From NCBI GenBank assembly GCA_013407085.1, contig JACCGJ010013258.1, forward strand, positions 157,862 through 221,861: a stretch of 64,000 nucleotides of DNA, in the 5' to 3' direction. The notes under the pieces are model-generated. The model had not been told where the DNA came from, made no database searches, and saw only the letters and a program-made list of their open reading frames with translations. This DNA is from Atriophallophorus winterbourni. Taxonomy: Eukaryota; Platyhelminthes; Trematoda; Plagiorchiida; Microphallidae. Below are positions 16,866-28,030 of the stretch, one piece after another. The position numbers were made by a program, and so were the translations under genes. The stretch's first letter is position 1, and each line of letters begins with the position of its first letter.

Positions 16866-17058
16866 TAAAACGCTATGCAATTTGGTAAGTATTCTAGACA
16901 TGTTCCGACGATGTCCTGAACGGCTTTTGGGAAGCATTTACTCGAATAATAAAAATCATTACACGCACTCTGTCTTTGATTTGCTCACGCCAGGAAACAA
17001 ATTCCTCACAAAATATGTTGCTATTTACTATTCCTATAACCTACAGTTTATGTTTGTC
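16866..17058 (+). repeat. Right flank repeat of the 238-bp array
   Basis: Direct-orientation relative of 14,566-14,760 (see that entry). It runs without a gap into the dispersed repeat at 17,060-17,660, so it is probably the start of one longer repeat. Confidence 0.7.
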
Positions 17059-17059
17059 G

Positions 17060-17660
17060 GATTCTTCCTAAATAATATATGCGTTGAGTGGTGTAGTCGA
17101 TTGGGCCAAGGAACTATAACACAGAAATCCGTATGACACGCTCAGCCTCACATACAAAGTGTTCTTATAAATATTTCATTTCGTCCTCCATATGTAATCG
17201 GACCAGCATGCTTAATAGAACACACTTAAAAATGAACACATCCAGATAATTATGTGAAATATTGCAAAAACAATTGTCTCTCCAACTGGTAGTCTCGCAT
17301 TTTCGATCTTGAAAATTTAACAAATAATACAGTGTAGTGCTCTCAAAATCAGACGTAAATACTACACCACTTGTTTAAAGCAGCATTTTAAATAAACGCG
17401 AAACTTCACAGCTCAGCTCCGGAACCACGCCGCATTTGAGGAACATAAAAAAACATTAAACAGGAAAACAAAATCGTATTCACTAACCTTGCAATCCTTC
17501 GGCATCTATAAAATTGATCGGAGAACTAGTAAGGAGGTTTATTACCAAAAACATTACATAGAGTTAGCAATCTAATACAACCGACCAGTGTAAATTTCAA
17601 TGCGAAATGTTGTGAAATTAAACATAAATTAAAATCATTGTAAGATAAACGAAACGTAGT
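17060..17660 (+). repeat. Dispersed repeat, copy 1
   Basis: Related in direct orientation to 22,400-23,070. Shared landmarks in order: GTGTAG.CGATTG, CTCACATACAAAGTGTT, AATATTGCAAA.ACAATTG, AATCA.ACGTAAA, AAATAAACGCGA, CTTCACAGCTCAGCTC, and CTAACCT. No open frame spans it. An AG/GT-bounded 18-nt segment lies on its minus strand at 17,488-17,505. Confidence 0.75.
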
Positions 17661-18755
17661 TTTTTTTAATTACCGGATTTGTTATCTAGACTTCTTACGC
17701 TAAACATCTCGAAAACCTCGATAGAAGCTTGTGAGAAAAGAATGTCTTTAAGAGGAATGATCAGTCAAATCACAGATATGTTTTTCGGAAACTGTGATTC
17801 AAATCATAACCATTTCTGAAAAAAACTACAGTCATCAGCCACACATGTGAAGCATAATGGCAAAAAGACCGTAAACAATGTAACGATCGTAAGTGGTCGA
17901 ATTGAAGACTTTGAACTTCAAATCTACAAACGTGTGTTATTACATTCGAAAATATTTAAGGCAACAAAAAGTATTTTGAAATATTGTTGAATCCAGGTGA
18001 GTGTCATTCTGTTTCCCAGTATTAGTATTGAGGTTCTGTGAAAGAGAATACATGTTGGTTTTCCCTTGTAATATATTCACCCCGATCTCTTATAGCAGAT
18101 TTGTCTACATCGAAATCCAGAACACGGCTTCTTTAAACAGGATTGCTACATTTAATTCGATGAAATAATTAATATTGGCCGTATACTTCAAATAGATCAA
18201 AAACTAATTTCAAGAATGAATAATATTGTGTTTCACCACAACGCAAATGTAAAACTTGATCACTAAGTCAACCGACACTAAGTTCTATATTTCACTTTCG
18301 CCGATTGCCACAATGCATTTTATTTTTTTTGCAATAGACAATTTTGCCTGAAACTATGATTGATCAGGAAATATATACTGGTTAAACAATCCCTACTGTA
18401 ATGTTTGCGTCCTTGTACGAAAGAAAGTTTAATTTTTACAAGGACAACTACACTGCGATCAGGAATATATGTTTTGGTTATTTGTTTTCCAGGTGTTTTA
18501 GATTTTTTTAAAGTGGCAAGAAGGGACTTTGCTAAAAATGGCCCAACTCGGTAGTTTGTTCAAAATACACTGCACAATCGATTATACACAATGTATGTAA
18601 CGATTATTTATTTGGGGTGTCTATTTTCCCACCCCATAAAAGCCAGGGCTTTGTAGTTATTCGAACCGTTTTCTGAGTTTTAGTTTTCATTATTTTAACA
18701 CGGTAATGCTCCAGCTTTTGTTTCTCGAGCGGTCTTTGATCTGCTTCTTCTGACG
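17661..18755. other. No feature recognised
   Basis: AT-rich sequence with no convincing ORF, repeat or RNA gene. Confidence 0.4.
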
Positions 18756-18938
18756 TCACTGTACAGTGTGATTGTATTTCTGAATATTTCTAACATTACA
18801 CTTGATTGGAAAGTGAGTTTCAAAGATTTGGTCCATCACCATTTTAGCTCGATGACAGGGGTGTACGGAAGAAATTTGTAGCGACACATTACCGCGTTGC
18901 CTCCGTTTCAGATATGGTAAGCGATTGTTTGTTGTCAT
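18756..18938 (-). CDS. Doubtful 60-codon ORF
   Basis: ATG-initiated minus-strand frame MTTNNRLPYLKRRQRG through FETHFPIKCNVRNIQ, ending in a stop directly after a CAG. The basic composition is plausible but short. No family or splice context recognised. Confidence 0.18.
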   Translation of the reverse strand: MTTNNRLPYLKRRQRGNVSLQISSVHPCHRAKMVMDQIFETHFPIKCNVRNIQKYNHTVQ

Positions 18939-19138
18939 GTTGTTGTTTTTTGGTGACCTTCATCCTAAAGGCAGCCTCTGAAACGCCCATAATGTTTAGA
19001 CTAGTATGGATGTCCACCTTAAGAAAATAGAAATTTCCATTTTATTCCGAACAGTGAAATTTTGCGTAGTTTCAAGTTTTACACTCAATAACATCACGTC
19101 CCATTTAATACTTTAATAGATCGGTTCAAATATCCATT

Positions 19139-19429
19139 TCAAAGTATCGTTAATTCGTTAAGTGGACGTGGTTTAACGAAATATGAGGAGTATGGGTAGC
19201 GAACCAAATGTTTTCTGAAAGTAGGTCTGATGGATTCGGAACGCATTATCTTACAGAGGTTGTAATATTGTTTCAGGTGGTTATTTCTGTCTACTAGAAA
19301 ATAGTGACTTGCTCGATTAGGTAAATTTGATACAGATAACACTAAACTTCTTTTCGAAAATTTGTGCATGATCGATTTATTGTCATCAGATTTATTCAGA
19401 TTAACAGATGGCTTGATCTCATTCACCAT
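19139..19429 (-). CDS. Doubtful 96-codon ORF
   Basis: ATG-initiated minus-strand frame beginning MVNEIKPSVNLNKSDDN and containing KFSKRSLVLSVSNLPNRAS. A possible donor GTAAGA follows NLC within it, so it could be a first exon rather than a complete gene. It abuts the dispersed repeat at 19,480, so it may be repeat-derived. No family recognised. Confidence 0.25.
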   Translation of the reverse strand: MVNEIKPSVNLNKSDDNKSIMHKFSKRSLVLSVSNLPNRASHYFLVDRNNHLKQYYNLCKIMRSESIRPTFRKHLVRYPYSSYFVKPRPLNELTIL

Positions 19430-19479
19430 TTTGATGTAAGAGGTGTTTAGGTGAGTTATGAAAATGACACTCCGTTTTA

Positions 19480-19860
19480 TTAATGTGGAGAGTTAATAAA
19501 GGGAGTGCTGCGCAAGATTAATTGGTAAATATATAACGTTGGCGTCCAATGATCTGAGATGTATATTTTTGTCTCCTTGGTATTAGTGAATATATTTCGT
19601 GTAGCAGCTAAACCATATGTTCTCATCTTCTAGACATTTAAATGAATCGAATAATATTTGTAACCACAGCGCTAAAATCAACATGCGATTTATTTTAAAC
19701 CAGTCCAATCCTCGTATGTTTCTCATTATTCTTTACATATTTAGCCTGCGCTATGTATGTTATCTTCATTTAGGATCAAAATCACCTCCGCAATTATTTA
19801 ATTGTCAAATTTTGCGTGACACGTGTTAAGCAGTTGCGACACTTGACAGTTTTGAACCTA
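19480..19860 (+). repeat. Second dispersed repeat family, copy 1
   Basis: Related in direct orientation to about 27,590-28,030. Shared landmarks: GCGCTGCGCA-like word, TCTTCT.CTAGA, CACAGCG.TAA, CTTTACA.ATTTAGC, CATTTAGGAT, AATTATTTA/GATTAAA, and GTGACACGT. Moderately diverged. Confidence 0.65.
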
Positions 19861-19861
19861 C

Positions 19862-20072
19862 GAGTAACACAATTGATGTGTTGCTCATATACCCCCATAA
19901 TACTCTGAAGTACCGGTCTCTCGCTCTTTGCCGTCATGAGGATGAGACAGTAATATTAGTTTTTGTGCAACTTAATACAGAATTTCGGGGAATGTGAGCA
20001 ACACATTAGATTGGTCATAAATAAACGCCATGTGTACTCGACCACAAATCACCATGTGATTCTGTGATTGAA
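19862..20072. repeat. Inverted pair of 238-bp-family fragments
   Basis: 19,862-19,955 carries GTGTTGCTCA, ACCGGT and GCCGTCATGAGG in the same orientation as the array at 14.9-16.8 kb. 19,976-20,072 carries the reverse complement words (GTGAGCAACACATTAGATTGG, trimmed here, and ACCATGTGATTCTGTG). The two face each other across about 20 bp. Confidence 0.75.
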
Positions 20073-20074
20073 TA

Positions 20075-22131
20075 TCGGGTTTGTTTTTACGAAATCTATG
20101 TAACCTATAATTCAATTCGGCTATGTGCACGATGTTACCTAAGTGAACCAAAATGGAGATGTTTTCTATAAACCTAACTCTAAACCAGATTCTATTCCCT
20201 GCCACCGAAAGATATACGGTACTGGTGCCGTTAAAGTTCTCCCTGTTAGAAAGAAGGCCACATGACCAGCTATTGTGGACAAAATACAGCTAGTCCGCAT
20301 TGGACAATGCGTGTGTGACTTATACACTCAATATATTAGAAAACGAAACAATGCAAGCAATTGTGTTATCTAAGGTTTCTTGATCAATATGTGTACACAA
20401 TTGTTTTCTCAATTAATTAGAACCTACAGCTGTCCGATTCTCCTCGAAAGGAAGATCTTAATCCGCGTTAAAATGATAAAAACAGTTCATTTCATATTAT
20501 ATCGACACATTATTTTGCCTTCTGTTTCAGCTATGAATAACAAATTTTCTTAAATGAAAGTATATTGTGCTCGTAAAACGAACATTCGTTACCGCATTCT
20601 TTGATGAGACAAAACAATACAAAACTCAGATCTGTTTTTCAAAGAAATATTATTCGATGTTAATGCGAAAGAGGTTTGCCATTTTCTAATATTTGAAGGA
20701 GCTCTTCTTATATAGATGAAAATGCACAGCTTTTATGTCTTCAAATCTGCATCCTCGAAATCGTTGGCTGCTTGGCATTCCCAAGTACAAGTACAATTAA
20801 GATTTTGGCACATTGATAGGGAAACTTTCATATTGACAAGCCGAAACAACGTTTATATTCTAAACAATATCCAATGATTCATTATAATGATAGCTGTTCC
20901 CGTGGATTCCATTTTCATGATAATATGAATCAAATAGTAACGTTTTCACCGTAAACGAATGGACTCTATGTGAACAATAGTTCTTGTTTCGGGATGGTTA
21001 ATTCATATTATTTATTCGACATAATATTTTTCATATATGTATTAGAAATGGGCGTTTAATTGACAAATGTGCAACGAAGATCACTGGTACGAATGGTTTG
21101 ATGACATTCGTTAACGGTGAACGCATTTAGAACTCATCGCTTAGTAGGTGAATATAATTGTTATCTGATGAAGAAACACGATAATGACTTCAGATGTTGG
21201 GTAATGGTTGATTAAATGTGAGGTATCACACTGTCGTCAAACTGCATAGAAATGCGACGGTTTATATGTAACTCTAGCTCAAAAATATTTTTTTACTTTC
21301 CAAATAAGCTGAAATAGACCATCACTATTTTTTTAATTTAATCGACTGCAATGACCTTTCCTATTTAACTTGTTTGCATTTGCTTACATATTTTTCATTT
21401 TTTTATTTTTATTTTTCTAAGATAGATTTGCCTGGTCTTGTAGAATTAAGATTTATAATAGTAAATTTGAAAGCAACGTCGGAGGTTAATCATTAACGAG
21501 CATGTATATCTGCTCTCAGTTAGAGCTAAAGTTGATCTCGAAATGTCATCTTCACAAACAATTGTTGCACATGGCGTATTTCTTAAAACAACAATGCCTA
21601 AATGCCGTTTATATCACCAAATCGATTAATAGCATTTGCCTTATAACACATTTTCGAACAATGCATCATTCTTCAGACATTTTACATAATTGGATATTTG
21701 AAAATATGTATGATAAAGATGGGATAAAGATGTACATTTTCTCCTGTGAATTGATTTATGGCCAAAAATGAAAACACATTGCTTAACATAGGTTTTGTAG
21801 TCTGTTTCATGTTAAACAATCTCACACGGCCAAAATGTTTACTTCAATTGAGTCGCTATTGAGACACAGTCGAATTCAATGTGTAAGCCCTTAATTTATG
21901 TGAGCTTCATGAAAAAAAACATCAAGTATTTCAGCGGCTGAATTACAGTAGTCCATTTATTGAGTGGATAACGTGGATAATTTGAAAGCTCAGGCTTTTG
22001 ATTCGCATTTTATTTGTCGTACCAGACATATCTCACCGTGAATTACATGTTTAAAATTTCTTAACTCATAATCCTTTTTTAAAACGATTTTTTTTATTTT
22101 GTTTTTTTACAAATAATTGCTCAATACGTAC
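20075..22131. other. No feature recognised
   Basis: AT-rich sequence. The plus-strand open frame at 21,502-21,771 (89 codons) has no recognisable motif and no clear splice sites. Confidence 0.35.
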
Positions 22132-22399
22132 TCCGTTTTTGCGATGCGGTGCTAAATCCTGTGAAATAAACAAAAATGCTATTATTTTACAATGTGTTTC
22201 AAACGGTAATTTTGAAATGTTAGCTCTTTGATATCCACAATTGTTTCGTATTTTAATCTCTTTTTGACTGTCATAATTAACTGGCATCGAATTATTCCCT
22301 GTAAACTTGCATTTAATGGCTTCATCATTATTAATTTACAGAAGAGTATTACGTTTGATAAATAATTGCACTTTATTGAAGCTTATTGTTTTTGTTCTA

Positions 22400-23070
22400 A
22401 TTATGATATATGCTGAGCTGTGTAGACGATTGTATCGGGAAGCTCTCACATGGGAAAATGTGGGATACGCATACACTCACATACAAAGTGTTTTGAATTA
22501 GTAATTGGACCTATATGTGTAACAGAATATACTTTAAAATGAAAATTTAAACGCGTTGTTATTCGCTGTTAGATTGTTGTGTTAGGAATGCACTAGTTAC
22601 AGTTATGGTATACATGAGCAGATCCATATATTTTTGTGTAATATTGCAAACACAATTGCCTCTTTAACCATCAATATTGCATCTTCCATCTGGAATCTTC
22701 AAATAAATCTGCCGATTAGTGCACGGAAAATCAAACGTAAACTCTAGCCCATATATTCATTGCAGCCCTAAAATAAACGCGAGGCTTCACAGCTCAGCTC
22801 GTGAACAAAACCGCTTTTTAAGAACTAACGGTACTTTGAATGCAAAATGAAATTCAAACATACTAACCTGGTGTACCTTGAGCGGATTTTAGGTTGAATA
22901 GATAAATTAGAATGATGTTATTTTACCAATTCCAATGTGTTACAGGTAATAATATGATAATCTGTTTACAACTTGATATGATCTGATAAAACCGAAGAAG
23001 GTATATCATGATGCGGAATGCTGTGTCATTACTCGGAGATTTAAATGATTGAAACATAAGCAAAACTTCG
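22400..23070 (+). repeat. Dispersed repeat, copy 2
   Basis: Partner of 17,060-17,660 in the same orientation. Similarity by eye is best from 22,420 to 22,830 and fades toward 23,070. Confidence 0.72.
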
Positions 23071-23265
23071 TTCTTTGAAGTAGTAAGTTTTGCCCTCCTA
23101 AATAAATTACTTTATATTAACCATGGTGCTAGAGACTGCATCTCCGTGTTTTAAACTGTTCTTTGTTCAAATTGACTATCTCGCGAACAAAAGTATATTA
23201 TTGTTTCTAATCACCTAACGTTCTGCGATACTAATTTATATTTTTTTCGGCAAACTTTTGCACCA

Positions 23266-23676
23266 TTGCTTGAAGCTATTAATTACAGACATGAAAAACC
23301 TTGGCATGATCATTTTCACCAACATACGATGGCTTCAAAGCGTATCGCGTTTGACGCAAAGTGCCGCGCTGTTAACTGCTGTACATGTGCTAATATACAG
23401 TCAACATTTTATGGTCAAGTGGTTTGGATAACCGTACATTATATTTTACGTAAACTTTGTATTGTCCACAAAATCGATATCATAAGCGGTCTAACGCATG
23501 AGTCGTTATTTGGATCAAAACTGTTTATTAGAAAAACCAATGTTTGCGTTCCGCTTCTAAACTACACGTATGCTTCGCACAAATGGTCAAAAGAAACCAA
23601 AATGCAATGGAATGTGCAAAAAATGTGCGATCTCGGCATTTCTTACTCATACACTCTCAAAAAGGGGCGTGGATGA
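23266..23676 (+). CDS. 136-codon open frame, unrecognised
   Basis: Longest open stretch outside mobile elements in the left half. The first ATG is at 23,329 (MASKRIAFDAKCRAVNCC), leaving 115 codons; the frame upstream is open but uses TTG. It is Cys-, Lys- and aromatic-rich without a spaced zinc-finger pattern. Another plus frame (23,544-23,846) and a minus frame (23,657-23,872) overlap it, so a local shortage of stop codons could explain all three. No family recognised. Confidence 0.25.
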   Translation: MLEAINYRHEKPWHDHFHQHTMASKRIAFDAKCRAVNCCTCANIQSTFYGQVVWITVHYILRKLCIVHKIDIISGLTHESLFGSKLFIRKTNVCVPLLNYTYASHKWSKETKMQWNVQKMCDLGISYSYTLKKGRG

Positions 23677-23879
23677 TACTTTCGAAGAAACAAACAAATC
23701 TGTCTGGATTCTTGTTGATTAAACACGCGCTTCTCTCTGATATACAGATTGTGGTGGATCTAGAAACATTTGTTACACGATCATGTACCGTGATAATAAC
23801 CACGTACAATGAACAAGTGGGGATTACCTTCAATAACAAAACGTGAGACGTAAAGGAATAACCTATATTCACGTTTCAT

Positions 23880-24495
23880 TTCCATAACACAAAGATCAAA
23901 CATGTGTAATGGTTGATGTCCTTTGGCAGAATAATATTGCTTCTTATCCTCATTTCGGTGAATTCACATACACCCAGAAGTTGTAATCGTTCGGGCTACA
24001 AACCCTTGCAAAATCCCATCACTGATTTCGGTACCAGATACGTCTTCTGCATATTCCGTCGTATGGTAAATGAATACGTTCATTATCGGTTTTATTGTAA
24101 GTAGTGAGAATCTCCAAAATATTATACGAGAGTCACCTAGCAATCCATTGGCGTGTCAATATATATTGTGGCAGTGCTCGCGCTCTCCATGTTTTCACTA
24201 ATACATAATCCAACTAACTCGATATCATATATTCAGTTCATAATAGATATGATAAAAAGAATGTTTTTTCAAGATGGACTATTGTTAATGCCAAATAGTT
24301 CATGTCAGCCAAACGCCACTGAAATTATTTGGTCCAAATTTTCATATGATCCGCGGAAAACATCAATTTGGAAGATTATATACGAGAATTCGCGTTAAAA
24401 GACCTCACCAATAACAATAAACACGGAAGGATTATTTACGGCTCTAGATTGGGAGCTTCCTTTGAATATATGTAATAAAGTGCAACTATATTCAA
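23880..24495. other. No convincing feature
   Basis: Contains two short plus-strand frames (23,913-24,104 and 24,153-24,398). Both have hydrophobic starts but no start context, splice sites or family likeness. Confidence 0.3.
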
Positions 24496-24518
24496 AACTC
24501 TGTTTTATTCCATCATTT

Positions 24519-26459
24519 TCACACCGGTTTATCAGCCAAGAGCTGTTTTAACTCCTCCTCTGTTTGCAGACGACGATTTACACAGTGCCTCCAAATTGAG
24601 CGGTCAAAAGCAAGTTCTTTCCAGCTTGCGGGTTTAATGTCAAGAGATTTCATATCTCTTTCACAAACATCTTTGTACCGCAAGTGCGGTCTGCCTAATG
24701 GTCGACTTCCTAATTGCAACTCACCTTAGAGTATATCAATCAGAATACGACCATTTTTCATTCTATAGACATAACCAAGCCACCGCAGGCGGCACTGACG
24801 TAAGAGGCTGAACATGCTCTGTGGACCAGGTTTTGAAAGCACTTTAGAGTTAGTCACTCTGTCCATCCATCTTGCGTGGGTGGTTCAGGTTTCACTGCCG
24901 TATAGTATAACATTCATTACTACTCGCTGCATACCATCATATTTGTCTTTACAATCAGCTTGCGGTTACCCCAAATACGAGAGATTAATTTGGACAAAAT
25001 GACAGCTGTTCTGCCAATCCGTTTATCAATCTTCGTTTCTAGCGAGAGGTAATCCGCAATGGTTATACTAAGTTATGTGAAATGATTTACTGGTTCAAAA
25101 TGACAGTTTCCAACAGTAATGATTAGTAGCGGTAAAATCCTTTAACCGAGGACTCATGTTAATTTTTAGATCAAAGTTTTTGCATGCCGACGAAAAACAG
25201 TCCATTAGCGACTGTAGGTTATCTTAGGAGTGAGTAATAAAGGCTGCATCGTCGGAAAACAACAGGTCACGGATTATCACATCCCGTAAATAGTTTTGTG
25301 CTCTCAATCGGTTTAGGTTTAAAAGCTTACCAGCACTTCGCGTGCGTATGCTAATGACTTTTGTTTTCGTCCTTTAAAGCGTGCTTCGGAATCAGAGCAA
25401 AGAAATTGCTGAAAAGCGTGGGAGCAAGAACAAACCCTTGTTAGACGCCTCGGCGAATTTTAGATGCTTCTGAACTGCAACCGTTGGAATGGACTGAGCC
25501 TATCATGTCTGTGTGAAACGAAAGAACGAATCTAAGCGGCCTTGGGGGGCAGCCTTTCAGATCAGGCATTTTGAAAAGATCTCGCATGCTGATGTAGTTG
25601 AGAACCTTAGTTTTATAAATAAAAACAGCGTATAATAGCACACGCTGTTCCCGACAATTTTTTCGAACTTGTCTCAGGGAGAAGCTCAGGGCAACGTTCG
25701 ATCTTTACTTGTGTAAGCCACATTGAGATTCAGACAGAATTCTATGAGCTAAAACTTGCAGGCAGATCAGTAAAACTTTAGCAAACAATTTGCCCACAAC
25801 ATTCAGAAGGGAGATTTTTCTGTAATTGTTGCAGTCGCCTCTGTCACCTTTATTCTTGAATAGCGTTATGATATTTGCGTCTCGCATTTCTTGTGGGACA
25901 CCTACCTCCTGCCAGCATTGCAAACTCGAGTGGTGAAGAGCCTGTTATAATGCTGCTCTACTGCATTTGATGAGCTCCGGTGGAATTCCGTCGTCACCAC
26001 AGGGCTTTTCATTCGCTAAGTCGTCGATTGCCTTATTGAGCTCATCATGAGTAGAAGGGGTATCTAGATATTTAATGGTCGCAAACGTTCGACGTTCTCA
26101 AGTGCATGCGGTAGAACCGTACTGTCTCTAGAGCAGCAAGAGGAGATGTGCTCTACTCATCTTTCCACCTGTTGGGTTTTGTCGACAACCGGCTAATCAG
26201 ATAAAGACTTAATGGGAGCCGTTTCATGATTGTTTGGGCAAATGGCTTTCTTGATCTCATCATACATACAGTGAAAATTTCGTGTATCTACAGCTCTTTG
26301 CATATTGAGGCTAACCTCAGTCCGATAGACGTTTGCATATCGTCTCGCAGTCTGTTGAAACTTATTTCTAGCTGCGATTAGAAGACGTAAGTCTTCATCT
26401 GTTGGCATATATTCGAACCTCAATAATGCTGAGCGTTTTTCGTGCAGCACAGCAGTCAT
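24519..26459 (-). pseudogene. RTE-like reverse transcriptase and C-terminal tail, broken
   Basis: Pieces in order: linker helix (26,193-26,459, containing RRYANVYRTEVSLNMQRAV); RT fingers with ANIITLFKNKGDRGDCNNYR and ISLLNVVGKLFAKVLL (25,705-25,923); FIYKTKVLNY where a FIDLTKAFD box is expected and GCPPRPLRFVLSFH (25,441-25,641); a catalytic box reading LLFSDDAAFITHS at about 25,230-25,270; and the terminal motif SLDIKPASWKELAFDRS (24,519-24,719). The Asp of the first palm motif is lost (KTKVLNY). Separate frames show several indels. Confidence 0.85.
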
Positions 26460-26600
26460 CTCCGAAGCGTTTGCTTTGAATCAATCGCTCGTTCGAGCTT
26501 TTTTTGGACCAAACGTAGATTGTGCGGCTCGCCATATGCAGCTTTCTATCAATTCTCAGTTTTCTCAAGCAGATTCAAGTTGCGCTGTCTTGTTCAAATA

Positions 26601-27480
26601 CTATGTGAAGGCATTTACGATTCTCGAAATTCGATTAGGTTCGCACATGCGAGTGACATCTATCCTAGGCTTTGCAGACAATTTAGTGCGGTTGAATCTC
26701 GTGTTGGAAAGCTCCAGTTTTGTACGGACCAGTGAATGGTCAGTGTAGCAGTCTGCTGTATGATATGATCTCGTGAGGAGCACGCTTCCTATATCAGTTC
26801 GATTAACAAGAATAAGATCAAGATAATGCAAATGCTTAGAGCGAGGATGTTATCAGGTGATTATATGCTATGGTTTTGTTTAGAAGAATGTGTTACTGAC
26901 ACAGAGATAGAATTGTGTGCACAATTCTGAAAGGGGTACCCTTTTTCATTTGTTTCCTCTACCCCGAACGTCATGAGACTGTTTGGCCTAGACTCGTAAT
27001 CTGCAACAACTTCCGCATTGAAATAACCCAATACCTCTACACAGTATTTTAGAGGCACGATTTTCAGGACGGCTGTGATGATATGATAAGGAGCGTTATT
27101 TTCAGCAGTCGTCGCACATAGCGTTGGTGCATAAACGTTGACCAACGTAATAGTACCAGTAATGCACCTCGGATTTAAAGTCCAAATCCGTTCGCCTCCG
27201 CTGCTGCTCGGTTCTGTTGCTTTTTCATGTCGATTAGCACAGCAAAACCAACTCCATGCAGTCAAGGCTCATCGCAACCTCATACTTTTCAGAAAAATGT
27301 GTAATCACTTTGTGTTAGATCATCAGTTTCTAATAATCTCGTCTCTTGTAGGGCAGCCACGTCGACATTTAGCCTGTTTAGCTCTTTGTTAATCACAGCG
27401 GTCTTTTAAACGCCTCTGATATTCCGAACACCGTCATAAAATCCAGGAAGCAAGGACCGGACGTTCCAGGTTACAAGTTT
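26601..27480 (-). pseudogene. RTE-like apurinic endonuclease domain, broken
   Basis: Exonuclease-endonuclease-phosphatase domain that would nick target DNA. Visible motifs: WNVRSLLPG at the N-terminus, NVYAPTL in the middle, GYFNAEV where GDFNA is expected (catalytic Asp replaced by Tyr), and LLTRSYHTADCYTDHSLV near the end, matching the terminal SDH-type box. Frame changes separate 26,861-27,265 from 26,601-26,831. The D-to-Y change and frameshifts mean it is dead. Confidence 0.8.
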
Positions 27481-27589
27481 CAGAACTGACTATTTTTGTT
27501 TGGTATTTCGATTCGCTGGCTTGGTTTTATTACAATTTTTATGTCAGAGCAGTTTTTGTGAGACACGTTTGTGAGTGTTTTATAAATGT

Positions 27590-28030
27590 TGAATCTTGAT
27601 GAATAGAGCGCTGCGCACGATACTAGGTTTAATATGTAAAAGTTAAACGTTCGCCATGAATGACCTGCCGAGATTTATATTCTGTCTGATTTGTATTGAA
27701 GACTAAATGTTCGAGTTTATGGTGGTTTTACTGGTAAATCAGATCTTCTCTTCTTCTACTAGAATTAAAATTGATGTCCTCATTTTTGTGTGCACAGCGA
27801 TAAGCTCAATATGCAATCCTCCAGCTTGTAATGCATATCAATGTTTTAAGCTGATCAACCAACGTTTATTTCTTCTCATCCAACTTTACAGATTTAGCAT
27901 GCGTAAAAAAAATATTTTCATCATTTAGGATAGATGTCGCATCCGCGATTAAAGTTTTCTCACAATTTCCGTGACACGTTTGAAGAGGTTGAGACACGTG
28001 ACAAATTACAGCTCACTGGTAACCACTTTC
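27590..28030 (+). repeat. Second dispersed repeat family, copy 2
   Basis: Partner of 19,480-19,860, same orientation. It ends about 250 bp before the 1.7 kb satellite array begins. Confidence 0.62.

Larger units (their letters stand above)
24500..27490 (-). mobile_element. RTE-like non-LTR retrotransposon, nearly full length, inactive
   Basis: About 3 kb on the minus strand in the order endonuclease, reverse transcriptase, C-terminal tail, with many frameshifts and stops. The N-terminus is visible near 27,470 (LVTWNVRSLLPGF) and 27,350 (LNVDVAALQETRLL, partly broken). The tail ends with the DVCERDMKSLDI / WKELAFDRSIWR motif at about 24,530-24,700. The 3' end carries ATGATGGAATAAAA near 24,505-24,520. 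The tail motif is typical of the craniofacial-development-protein-2-like endonuclease/RT elements widespread in animals. Fluke RTE elements such as SR2 are the closest group I can suggest. No target duplication was found. Confidence 0.85.
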
